NCBI GenBank assembly: GCA_963377175.1
Contig: CAUJNA010003494.1
Coordinates: 1,623,544 to 1,687,543 of the forward strand
DNA length: 64,000 nt
Reading direction: 5' to 3'
Source: Effrenium voratum
Taxonomy: Eukaryota; Sar; Dinophyceae; Suessiales; Symbiodiniaceae
The translations under genes and the position numbers were made by a program. Below, piece by piece: positions 1 through 9,900 of the stretch (the first letter of the stretch is position 1; every line of letters begins with the position of its first letter). The notes below the pieces were generated by a model, which saw only the letters and a program-made list of their open reading frames with translations, made no database searches and was not told the origin of the DNA.

Positions 1-72
1 CCAAGTGGCTCCCATTTTGAGTGACGCCTCTTGTGGGACAAACCATGGAAAAATGACGCTCCACGTGAGCAG

Positions 73-147
73 ATGGCGCGCGGGTCCGAGGACAACTGCA
101 ACCCCATGAACCCGCATGGGCTTCTCATCGCCTATGCCGAGGCGAAG
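73..147 (+). CDS. Gene A exon 1 (25 aa)
   Basis: Reads MARGSEDNCNPMNPHG then LLIAYAEAK, followed by donor gttaag at 148. Upstream in this frame there is a stop at 22-24, and the only acceptor-like AGs after it end at 69 and 72, so the exon starts at 70 or 73. Phase 0 at its end. It could be the initiator exon or an internal one. Confidence 0.6.
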
Positions 148-3100
148 GTTAAGCCAGTGGTCTCGGCCCCTTGGCAAGATGGGCGCCCACCGAACGGGCG
201 TAGATTTATGAGCTGTTTCGGGTTTTCTGTTTTGTCTTTGCTTTATGTGTTTTTTCTTGGGTGGGGGAGGTTGTCGAAGCGAGCCTTTTTGGGATCTCGA
301 AGTGAGCTGGTTTGCAATTTTGAAGAGGGCCTTCGTTTGGGGCTTAAAGTAAAGCTTTAGTTTAGAGATTGTGAAGTGGGCCTCAGTTAGGTGGTTTTTC
401 TCTTTTGGGGGGATTCTCTACAAGTTGGTTTCACCCCCGTCTATTTGCAGGACCCACTGCCGGCGGCCATCGCTGCCCTGGCTGTGAGTGGTTCCCATGA
501 CTCCTGGAAACTGATGCTGGGATATGTTTGTCTGCTTCCCTGTGGTTGGTGATTTGGAGCTCGGTTGTGATTGAGCTGACGTCGGATAGAACAAACGGAA
601 TCCGAATGGGCGGTGCCAGTCCGCTTGCTCACACATGCATGTCAGGAAAATATTGGCATATGACTGTCATTATGCATGGGGGGGCCTATTTACACATTCT
701 CACATGTATATATCTATATACATATAGATGTATATGTATCTTTGTATATGTATATGTATATATATATATATGCATGCTTGTTTATTTGTTTATGTGTGCA
801 GCATAGGTAAAAACATATGCACACTTCAAATTTTACATTTACTGTATGTGTACAAGTTGTCTAAGCGGGTGGCTTTGGCTTTCATCAGATTCTGCTAGGA
901 CTTCGACACCTTTACCATTGGGAGCCGGGGCATGGTCTACGAGCCGATCTGCGAGGAGCAGTGCGCAGCTTGCCCAGAAGACATCCTGCACGACCCGCTC
1001 AATGCGTTGGAATTTCCTTAGCCGGGGTCACACGCGCAAATCACCGGGGTGTAATGCAACTAATCAAAGGACCCTCTTCAAGCGCTCGATGATTGATGCT
1101 GGGAAAAGGGTGCCATCCTGCGTCTCAACAGTGATGTGGGGGCTTTCCTGTCATCGCCCTGACAATCAACCGACCCCAAGAGAGTAGTTACCTTCCAAAA
1201 TGCCGAGACAGAAAGGTTCGATGAGAACCCTTGATTGGAACCCTTCAGGGGTGACCTTCAGTTTCCTCACTGTGACCAAGTCACGGCAAAGACAATGGTC
1301 AAAGGCACATTCTCCCCTAAAAAGAGCCAAGCAAGCAAAATGCACAAACATCATGCTCAAACGCTTCAAATAAACACTTCTGGATGCCGAATTCCCCCCC
1401 AAGTGTTCCCCTTGCCTGGCAGCAATCCCTGAAACCGGCACGGGGTGTTGATTCCTCATTCCCCCCAGAACCGCGGAGAGTTCCTCGCCCAGTTTTTCTA
1501 AAGAAGGATGGGCGCTAAATAGACCCAATCCATGTCCTTTCCGTTGCCCTTTCTTGGGGGACAAGAGGCCGGTTGTTTCAACCGAACCATTTTGCCCACC
1601 TCACCCCCCACCTCCCCACCCCCACCACTCCCCGCCCCACCCCCCCACTTCACCCCCCACCACACCCCCACCTCCCCACCCCCCGAATCCGCCGCACCCC
1701 CCCCAGCCGTGAGACGCCGAGGCGCTGATGCGGTGGAGCCTGGACTGCACGGAGCGGATTTTGCGGCACCCTGGGCACCAGGGCTGGAACTCCCGATGGC
1801 TGGAGGCCGAAAAAAACCGAGCCATGCCTTGGGTTTGGATCGGGAGGGTGTGCCTTGGGGAGGGCGAAATCGATGGATGGGAGGGTGGATTTTTTCTCCA
1901 AATTCTGCTGCGTGCCCTCTAGAAGTGGTTGGGATTTCAGGGGTTTGGTCGAAACATTGGGGGTGCTTCTTTTTGCCAACAGCTTGGAAGCGTTGGGGGT
2001 CGACCAAGAAGCTCCGGAGGCTCTGTGGAGGGCTTCTGTTTTGAAACCGGAAGCCCAAATGCAGAGGGTACCATTTTCTGGGTTTGAGCGGGGGATTGCA
2101 ACAAGGGTTCCATGTTCTGTTGCCAATGACAGAAAATAGATGTTACTCATAAAGAGGCCGGGTTGGGTGATTGGGGTTTAATTGGCTTTGGCGATTCTTG
2201 TTGAAGCCCAAGCTTGAACCACGGTCATTTCCATCGAATGTTTGCATCCATCCGCGTTTGTGTTTCTTGGGTTCGTCCCATTTCGTTACATCAAGCAACA
2301 ATATATGTGTGCTAAGCCAAAGTGGGTGCAATGGTTGATTGAGGTTGGCCCCATAGTGTCTCGAAAGAGGAACTTCCATGTCTGCAGGGATTCCGTAATT
2401 CCGTTGGCGTGTCTCTACTTTTGGGGATGCCAAAAGGAAACCAGCTTTTTGGGGGTATCCCCAACTTTTAGATGTTAGTACTTGTGCCAAGTTGGAGCCC
2501 ACGGAAGACATGGATGAACACTAAAGCTTAAACCGGGGGTGTCCCTCAAACAAGTGGCACTTAAATCCGGAGCCGCAGGTCCTGGAGAAGGCGGACAAAG
2601 AAGGCGGGCTGTGGGTAGAGGCATATAGTAGGGCGTCACCAGGTGTGTACACACATGGCGGATGATCTATAACTCAACATTGCCGGATTTTTGGATTCTT
2701 CGCTTAAAAACCGTTCAAAGTGGCTTGTTCGATTTCTCGTTTGAGTTGTTTACATCAGCCTGTAATCCGCATGGCAGAAGGTCGGGGCTTTCCGTGTTGT
2801 GGTGGTGTCCTATGGGTGTGCTTCGGATTTTTCCCAGTTTGAAGAACCCCGCTATTGTGAGAACCCCTATGTTACAACTATCGAAGGGAAACCGAAGGAC
2901 ACCATCCATTTGTTCGTCACTTCCGATGGAGAGGCCATTTCGTGGATGAGGGAGGCTCCTGAGGAGTGTGCTTGTCGCTCTCGAAGGTGGAGAGCATGTG
3001 TTTGTTGTTCCTTTTGTTTGGGGGCCTTTGTCGTTGAAAGCGACTACCAGCGAAAAGGTATGTTTTGTGGCAGTTTCTGTTTTCGACTGCGGAATTTCAG

Positions 3101-4793
3101 GACGCAGTACCAGTACCAAGATCAATTGCTCAGAGTTTTGCAGTCTATCCCCATTTCCTTGTAGGGAGGAGAACCCACATCCTTGGGGTGGCACCATGGT
3201 TGCCCTTGGCGGGTGCTGCGACACAATGTGTATCCAGGGGTCCCTATTTCCAGCCTGAACGCTTGTTGCAACCACCTCCTGTTGGCTTCCCCTCGAACAG
3301 CCAAGGGTTTGTCAATTCCTGAGTTCATGGATTTTCCAGTTGTTGGGAAGACCATTTGAATGGCAAACAAAAAGCTTGAACATTCACTCAAGGAGTGACG
3401 TTCTTCAAGCAAGTTGTGCGGCCCAGCATCACCAAAGGCTCGTATGGCTTGTCAGGCTTCCACCCAGAGATCCCGGAATTTGGCTTCGGCGATCCCACGT
3501 CGTACAGGTTGACCAAAGCTGCCGCTGTGGCTGAAGCTATGTTGGCTGGGGACACTATGACGAGGAAGGGCAAAACAAAATGGTTGTATTGTGGGCCCAG
3601 AGATTTGGAGCCTCGCAGGGTCCATCTGTTGAGTTGGCTTGGGGCAAGGCGGAGCGAGACCCCTGGCATTTTCCCTTCATGTCCCCGTTGGCGAAGGCCC
3701 GCTGGGGACTAGGTACAAGGAAGGGGGCGCCACGCCTATACGCCCCTCATCCAAGGCAGTGGAGATTGTCATAGTGAGGCATGTTGGGCTACGCTGAACA
3801 GGGGGATGGCGCCCGGTCTCCCCTTCACCCGTGAACTGCTTTGTTTTTTCATTTGGCTTTGGGGGGGGGGGGATGGAACGCACTGCTTCAGTTGGGCCAA
3901 ACGAGGGGAGTTTTCCGTCAGCTCCACGTTTGCACCAAGTGTAGATACTTTGAGAACCAACTGTTTATCATGCATCTATCTCGATTCGTGTACTCTATTT
4001 CAATTGGGGGTACCAATTTGTAGATGGAGTGGAGGGTATGATCGCGCCCTCACGCGCGCTGTCGAGGTCATCGAGGCCACCAAGATGTGTGGGGCGGTAC
4101 GGCACGGCGCCGAGTGCTTCAACTTCTACTTCCCACAGGCGACTTCCAACCCGAGGTTGCAGACACATGTGCAAAGAGGATGAAGTGGACCACACTTTTG
4201 GGGATGAAAAGGCAAAAGGGCTTTACCTTGGGCAAGGGAAGGCATTCTCAAGAGCCTGTTGCTTAAACAAACTCCCCTTGTCTTCCCTTTATGATTTTGA
4301 CCCAAGCCTGGTACCTCAACTAATCAGAGGGCACCAATCGGATTCTTCAGGGGACCCCGGGCTAAGCGCCACTCAGATCTCATAGCTGACTCACGGACCT
4401 GAAGCGAGCTTCTGTCAGCTTTACACGAGGGAGGGAGGGCTCAAGGTGAGCGAAGTCACGGACCGTCAGAAGCACCTGGGCTTTTGAGGATTTCGCCCAA
4501 GCTGAAAGAGTTGCCTCCATTTGCCAAAATAAACACTTTGCGTTTTGCCCAGTTTATTTTTCCTTTTTTATGGGAGTCCAGTTCACTACGTACTGGACAT
4601 ATGCTCTCAGAAGCAAAAGTTCGTTGCATCCTCCACTGGCCAGGAGTTGGACTGCGAGTACCTAATCATTTGGGACGGCTTCGACGGGAAGCCCTGGGCC
4701 TACCGCAACGCTTCAGGCGATTCCACGCGAAAACCTCCCGCGCGGACGGACCAGGGCGACCCGAAGGGCTGGAAAAAAGCCGGGTCAAGATAG
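73..4793 (+). CDS. Gene A: 8-exon gene for a 211-aa protein of unrecognised family
   Basis: Exons 73-147, 451-483, 899-967, 1722-1805, 2579-2603, 3393-3488, 4035-4138 and 4644-4793 sum to 636 nt and join in one frame to 211 residues plus TAG. Every acceptor after the first exon is AG|G. Donors are GT (148, 484) and GC (968, 1806, 2604, 3489, 4139). Joined junctions read sensibly, for example CEEQCA|ALMRWSLDCTERI, ADKE(G)VTFFKQVVRPS and FNFYFPQ|ELDCEYLIIWDGF. The protein has no signal peptide or obvious membrane segment and is mixed alpha/beta in composition, with a basic Gly/Pro/Lys-rich tail. I cannot assign a function. The ATG at 73 directly follows CAG, so it may be the true start or only a Met at an exon start; the 5' end may lie left of the window. 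I am confident that this is one gene and not confident about the N-terminus. Confidence 0.72.
451..483 (+). CDS. Gene A exon 2 (11 aa)
   Basis: A 33-nt exon between ctatttgcag and a consensus gtgagt donor. It reads DPLPAAIAALA and is phase 0 on both sides. Confidence 0.72.
700..775. repeat. TA-rich microsatellite
   Basis: Imperfect TATATA/TGTATA tract (tatatatctatatacatat and onward) in intron 2 of gene A. Low complexity, with no coding signal. Confidence 0.8.
899..967 (+). CDS. Gene A exon 3 (23 aa)
   Basis: Begins after gctag with GAC and reads DFDTFTIGSRGMVYEP then ICEEQCA. The frame runs on to a TAG at 1019-1021, which could make this a terminal exon. Splicing at the GC donor gcttgc (968) joins phase 0 to the next exon and gives CEEQCAALMRWSL, which I prefer. 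Confidence 0.68.
1575..1705 (+). repeat. C-rich low-complexity tract before an acceptor
   Basis: Runs of CCCCA and CCCCCCAC occupy the 130 bp before gene A exon 4. The tract could serve as a pyrimidine-rich acceptor region. Similar tracts precede exons near 32555, 46967 and 63221. Confidence 0.75.
1722..1805 (+). CDS. Gene A exon 4 (28 aa)
   Basis: Acceptor gccgag|gcg and GC donor gag|gccgaa, phase 0 on both sides. Reads ALMRWSLDCTERILRHPG then HQGWNSRWLE. GC3 is high compared with the flanking DNA. Confidence 0.7.
2579..2603 (+). CDS. Gene A exon 5 (25-nt micro-exon)
   Basis: Acceptor ccgcag|gtc. Reads VLEKADKE plus one base. The GC donor at 2604 (gcgggc) leaves phase 1 and fits the next exon. 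A GT donor at 2615 is possible but would break the frame with the following exon. Confidence 0.62.
3393..3488 (+). CDS. Gene A exon 6 (VTFFKQVVRPS exon)
   Basis: Acceptor ctcaag|ga, phase 1. Reads VTFFKQVVRPSITKGSYG then LSGFHPEIPEFGF plus one base. GC donor gcgatc at 3489. GC3 is strongly raised, unlike the DNA on either side. Confidence 0.68.
4035..4138 (+). CDS. Gene A exon 7 (RHGAECFNFYFPQ exon)
   Basis: Acceptor gtggag|gg, phase 1. Reads YDRALTRAVEVIEATKMC then GAVRHGAECFNFYFPQ, ending at the AG|GC donor gcgact. This is the most distinctive segment of the protein; the Cys/His/Phe/Tyr-rich block looks conserved, but I cannot name a family. Confidence 0.75.
4644..4793 (+). CDS. Gene A terminal exon (49 aa and stop)
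   Basis: Acceptor ggccag|gag, phase 0. Reads ELDCEYLIIWDGFDGKPW then a Gly/Lys/Arg/Pro-rich tail ending GWKKAGSR and TAG (4791-4793). Continues directly from FNFYFPQ in exon 7. Confidence 0.75.
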   Translation, partial: ELDCEYLIIWDGFDGKPWAYRNASGDSTRKPPARTDQGDPKGWKKAGSR

Positions 4794-6882
4794 GCAATGT
4801 AAGGGTCTGTTTGTTTAAGGTACAAACACGGTGTTCTGGTTTTGGTCATGCTGATTTTTGTTGTTCCTCGGGAAACACCTGGGGGTAGAACAGGCCCACC
4901 CACAATTTACTCGGGACGCCCCTGATTTTCGGTGTGTCCAGCTGGGTATGTTTCTTTTGAGCTGGTACCCGAATTCATCCATTTTGTGGGGTCGCATGTC
5001 CCAGTTTGTGTCTTGCTTGCCGGGTTGATTCCTAAGCGGCTGAGCGGATGCCGAGATGCCCAATCTTGAAGGTCAGAGGTGACAACGCCCCAACTTGTGC
5101 ATGTTTCTTTGGAGCTGGTACCCTTTCTGGGATTGCTTGCATGAACATCTCGAGATCAATTATGTGAGACAAACCCAGTTGAACGGGGCGCGCCGCCTGA
5201 TTGTTCTAAACCGGTGGGTTAAACAGGGCTGGGAATGACCATGACAGAAAAGGTTCACAGGGCAAAACAACAAAAGTTTGCCAAGACAGGTGTTTACAGG
5301 GGGTAAAATGGGGTAAAAGCAACACGGAGGAAGGTACAAGCGGAGTGTCAGAAGATAAATCTTGCCTGCCCAGTTGGGTTAGGAGGTAAAGTCATTCCCT
5401 AAGTGATACGTTGTAAAGAAGGGAGGCCATACCGGGGCCCAACACAGGGACTCTAAGCAAAACGACTCATGGAGCACGGCTCTACCAGTTGGGCTGGGAC
5501 ACTCCAGGAAGCAACATGCGCAAGAACATTGGAAGGGTTCTGGTTTTGAGTCACATTCCTTGTCCCTTCTGAAGAAGGGCGCCTTCGAAGAGGTTCCGCA
5601 TTGAGCTCTCATTGTTTCTGCGGGGACTCGTCTGTCAACCGGGGAGGTGTCAAGGTACGGAGAGTGGGGTCCCACGCCCAAAACTCAACCACCGACAAGC
5701 AGCCACGCCTCAAGGCGAAATGAACCCGAAGCCAATCTGAGAGCAACCGCAAGTAAGCTCAGCTGCCAAACTGATCGAAATGATGTGCATGATGCTGGGA
5801 ATGCCCCTGGCCCACGCCAGGAACCAAAGCACCTCCACCAGAACGGGAATACCATAGTTTTCCCCGAAAGTGGTTAACTTATTTTCCAAAGAAGTGCGAT
5901 CAGCGAACCGAGGACTCGAATCAAGACCCCCATCACCACCAATCACGGGAGCAGTCAGTTGGGTATGGGCCAAAATTACACCACCAGGGGACCGCAGGTT
6001 TTAGTCTTTGGTTCCATTCACCAGGGCAACCCATTTGGTGTACCTATTTTTGACCCACAGTTTGCCAGGCCTCTTGGAGTTTCTGCTGGAGCGTGTCAGC
6101 GATGGCTACAGCTTCCCCTTGAACCCTGCGGCTTTGCCAAGGGTTTTGGCTGCGGCACGGATGCCTTTGTGTCTCCACCCCTCTTCCCACAAGCGTGGCA
6201 TTTGTGGAGGGTACCTGGAAGATTAGTTGCCTCTTAAAGGGAACCCCCTTGTCAGGTTTCGTGTTGGTGGGAGGGAGGGTATATTTTCGGAGTGGCCATG
6301 AAACAGAAATCTCAACAAAATACCCCGGCTTTGGGCCGAGGAGAGCAAACATGAAGCCTTAGCTGTGGGAAGGGGCTGGTTTCCTACCACTAGGCTTGGC
6401 GGTTGGATTTTGTGGGTTCGCTTGCATCTGGCGGCGGCTTGATCCAAGACCCTTCCAGTGTAGCGGACGGCGCCGGGGTTTGTAGGGACCCTTGAAAGAT
6501 ACGACACTTGCCATTGAGAACATTTCCAGCGGAGCACAAGGAAGGCACCGTTTATTGAGTAGTCGGTTGAGTTTTGACAGCCAGAATGTCACGGGGAAAT
6601 TGAGAGTGGTGCCTCTCACTCTGGGACTTTGTGCCATCTGTTTTACATTTGCTTTGCCATATCTCCATCCCTTTAAAAGTGCAATTGGGGGACGCCCTAA
6701 AGTGGATGCCTTGGCAGCGGTTTTTCGGGGATTGCTTCAAATCGGATTGGATCCCATTTTGAGCCCAGACTTGTAGACTTGACAGCGGTCCAGGCCTCTG
6801 TCTCCAAAACAACAATAGTTTCAGGCTGGTAGACCAAATGTGAAGCAGATTCTGAGCATGTCTTGTATCCCAGACAGCCAAG
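4794..6882. other. Stretch without a supported gene between genes A and B
   Basis: No exon with clear GC3, splice sites and protein character was found on either strand. It contains one inverted-repeat element (5961-6060). The 5' end of gene B may lie here undetected, since its first exons could be very short. Confidence 0.5.
5961..6060. mobile_element. Short inverted-repeat element, family 4, copy 1
   Basis: Starts gggtatgggccaaaatta and ends acctatttttgacccacag, so the ends are imperfect inverted repeats around GGGTCAAAA/TTTTGACCC. It matches 54664-54770 along its length, including the internal ggaccgcaggtt and caccaggg/ttgccaggg motifs. No coding capacity. Confidence 0.6.
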
Positions 6883-6945
6883 GTCTGGCCAGTGCGCGAT
6901 GAAGGATGGTACGAGGTCTTCGAGGCATTGCGCAAGTCCGATCAC
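6883..6945 (+). CDS. Gene B exon: VWPVRDEGWYEVFEALRKSD
   Basis: Acceptor gccaag|gtc and GC donor gcgcgc at 6946. 21 residues, high GC3. It is the left-most supported exon of gene B and is less coil-like than the rest. The open frame continues to 7044, so the 3' end is uncertain. Confidence 0.55.
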
Positions 6946-9900
6946 GCGCGCCCTGACAAAGGGATGCCTTCGCAGTTGTGCAGCCTATGTCTCAGAAGCG
7001 GCAATACCGGGACCTCTTCCAAATTTGATTTTACACTTGGGTGACAGTAAACAGCATACTTCGTCTTGTCGATCTAGTCATGCCACATAAGAAGAATTGT
7101 GTCATCTAGTTTCATCCTGGTGTGCATGTTGAGGTCCAATTTATAGACCAGTACCATCATAGAGTCTTTTCTGGGTTGGGGCAAAAGCTGGCAGTAGAAT
7201 CAGACGCATACGAGGTTCGGTTAGCACGTCCAACAGCCCGTGTTCAGTTTGGAGGGACGTAGGAGTCTCACTAGATTTCCCATGACCATGACGGGGGACT
7301 CAGAATTTTCCATTTTTGGCATATCCTGACCTTGGCTGAGTCGATCTTGCCAGCCGGCAGTACTGCCAGGGGCAAAAAGGAGTTTACATAGGGACGTAGG
7401 AAACTGCCCACTAATTGCGTCGGATCGGACCTTTGGCATTTGGGGATTTAGATGTGTTCCCTTGTTGCACCTGTTTTCCCAGTTGCAAGTGAAGGGTTTT
7501 CCACTCAATCGGCGGAAAGGCAGGCTGAATGTGGGAGGTTCCTCACATGAGTGTGTGGAAAGTCAAACTCTTTGCCTAGATACGATTTTTCCAAACAACA
7601 GGCAAAGGTGCAACATTTGTTGTGCCCGCGGGGCACTAGAAAGGCTAACGACCTCGGGTGCTCCTTTTTTGTGAGACCCTTTGTAGCTCCATGACACTTT
7701 GTATAGGGTACTGAAGGGTTTCCACGACGGGATGACCATCAAAAAAGCTTTTTTGGCAATCAGCAATAACTTTCAGCCATCAACAACGAACTTTTTTAGC
7801 AATCAAAAAAACACTTTCCACAATCTCACTCTGCTGCTTGTATTTGTGTTCTTTTGGTTGTCATTTGGTTTTCTGGTTCCTTGAACACCCCTGGTCCCGT
7901 GGTCCTTTGCTCCTCTGGTCCCTTGGTGCCTGCTCTTGGTCTCCTGGTCCCTTGGTCCCTTGCTTGATCCTCTGGTCCGGTCCTTTGGTTATCTTGGTCC
8001 GCTGAGCTTTGGTCCTTTGGGTCCTGCTCCGTTGGTCTTGGTCCCTTCATCCTTGCATCTCCTGGTCCTCTGGTCCCTTGGTCCTTTGGTCTCTTGATCC
8101 TTTGGTCTTTTGAGTTCCTCTCTGTTTGGCTTTTGTGGCTTTTTGTTGGGTTTATGCGGCTTTTGCGGCTTTGGCTTTCGCATCCTCTGCATTACCAGTT
8201 TCTCTCCGGCAGGTGGCTTTTTGGCTTTGTGGCTTTTGGCGGCTTTCTGGCTTTGGCTTTTTGCATCCTCTGCTTTCTCAGTTGGTTTTTGGCCGTGGCT
8301 TCCTGCATCCTCAGCATCGCCAGTTCCTCTTGCCCCCCAATGCACCCCTGATTGAATCATCATTTTTCGATCATCATGGGAAGGCCAATCCCCCACTACT
8401 ATGTAGACTTTTTGCCCCTAATTGAATCATCACTTTTGCGATCGTCATGCGGCAGCCCCCCCGCCACTTTTAGATTTTTTGCCCCTAATTGAATCATCAC
8501 TTTCTGGATCATCATGGGGGGGCTGCCGCCCCAACTTTGAGATTTTTTGCCATCACTTTTTCGATCATCATGGGGGGGCTGCCGCCCCCCCAACCTGGGA
8601 GCCTGTGCACTTGCGACATGCATCCTCAACGTCTCTACTTTCCATCAGGACGCTGGCAGGTCTAAGGCAACGGTCAGGGGCCTAGCAGAATTGCTGTGCG
8701 CGCAGGGTTGTCAGGGAAGAACGGTTTGCTAGACCCGGCTGCAGGCGTGTGAGGAGCGCAAAAAGCGAGCGGCTAGCCGCCGCGGGTCTTCTGAGAAAGC
8801 CACCGCCGTAGATCGTGAACATGCGTCTGTCGAGTAAACGGTATTTTGTGATGATGCTCAAGACTCAAGTCAACTATGCCTCCCTTACCTTTACAAAACC
8901 CTGCTCTCGCACCTTTGATTTCGGCTCTGCTGCGTCTTCTGACGGTTGGCGAGCGCGATGTCGACTTGCGCCCGTTGGCCCCTGCCGCGTCCTCGGGAAA
9001 GTCTCGCGTGAATTGAAGCCCAAAAAAAGATGGCTTAAAAGACTCTCGCCACTAAATAGGCGAGCAGGCTTGAGCCCAATCGGAGCTCGCTTGTGTGTGG
9101 GCCACTCTTCAGGGCTGTCGTGTCCAGGGATGGTCTGCTTTGTCAGCGATGTCATTGTAAACGCTTCGCGCGAAAGGAGGCCACAGAGCTTGAGTGGCAA
9201 GGTGCGAGTCGGCAGCCGGGCCAGGCAAGCCGAACGGTCCATTCATGTATTAGAGAGGAAGATCTTGAAGAGGGGTCTGATCCTGGCCCTGAAGGCCGAG
9301 TTTCAGCTTCAAAGTTGGAGGCAGCTGGAGCATGGATTTCGGCCGCGCGGAATAAGTTGGGGGGCTGAAGCCGACACGAACAAAACGGCCTGTGATGACC
9401 AGGGCAGCAGGCTCACATGTGAGGGCGCTGCAACCCTGGTTGCTTTTTTGCCGCTTTGCGAGCGAGGGAGCTTCCGCAGGCTATGGTTTGTCCTGTGTTT
9501 GCCCCGACTCTGTCCGAACAATGCTGGTCAGAAATTGTCGCAAGCCGTGGGAGGGGGAAGCTTCGGGATCTGACCTGTCATGTGCGCGGGCCGGCTCCGT
9601 CAGAGCTATGTTGGTCAGAGGTTGTCAGCTTAGTCCATGCCATATTGTTGGACGCTGATGAGGGCACGTCCACGTCTTAACAAGATATGGGGGAAGATGT
9701 TTGTAAGAAGATATGGGGGAAGATGTTTGTATCTAGACAAGACACGAATAATTTAGATTTGTGGCCCCCAATTCAACCATCACTTGTTCGATCATCATGA
9801 AAAGGCTGCCGACTGTTCAAATTTGTTTGCCCCTAGTCGAATCATCACTCCCCCGACCACCACGGGGTGGGCTGCCGCCCCCCCCTCCTGGACTTTTGGC

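Noticed and set aside
5400..5500. Minus-strand AGCCCAACTGGTAGAGC resembling a tRNA D-arm
   Set aside because: No matching acceptor stem or T-arm at the right distance; not foldable as tRNA.
8815..9573. 252-codon + open frame
   Set aside because: Composition is not protein-like. Two short coil exons (9177-9224, 9295-9327) with good splice sites lie inside; the first is in a different phase.
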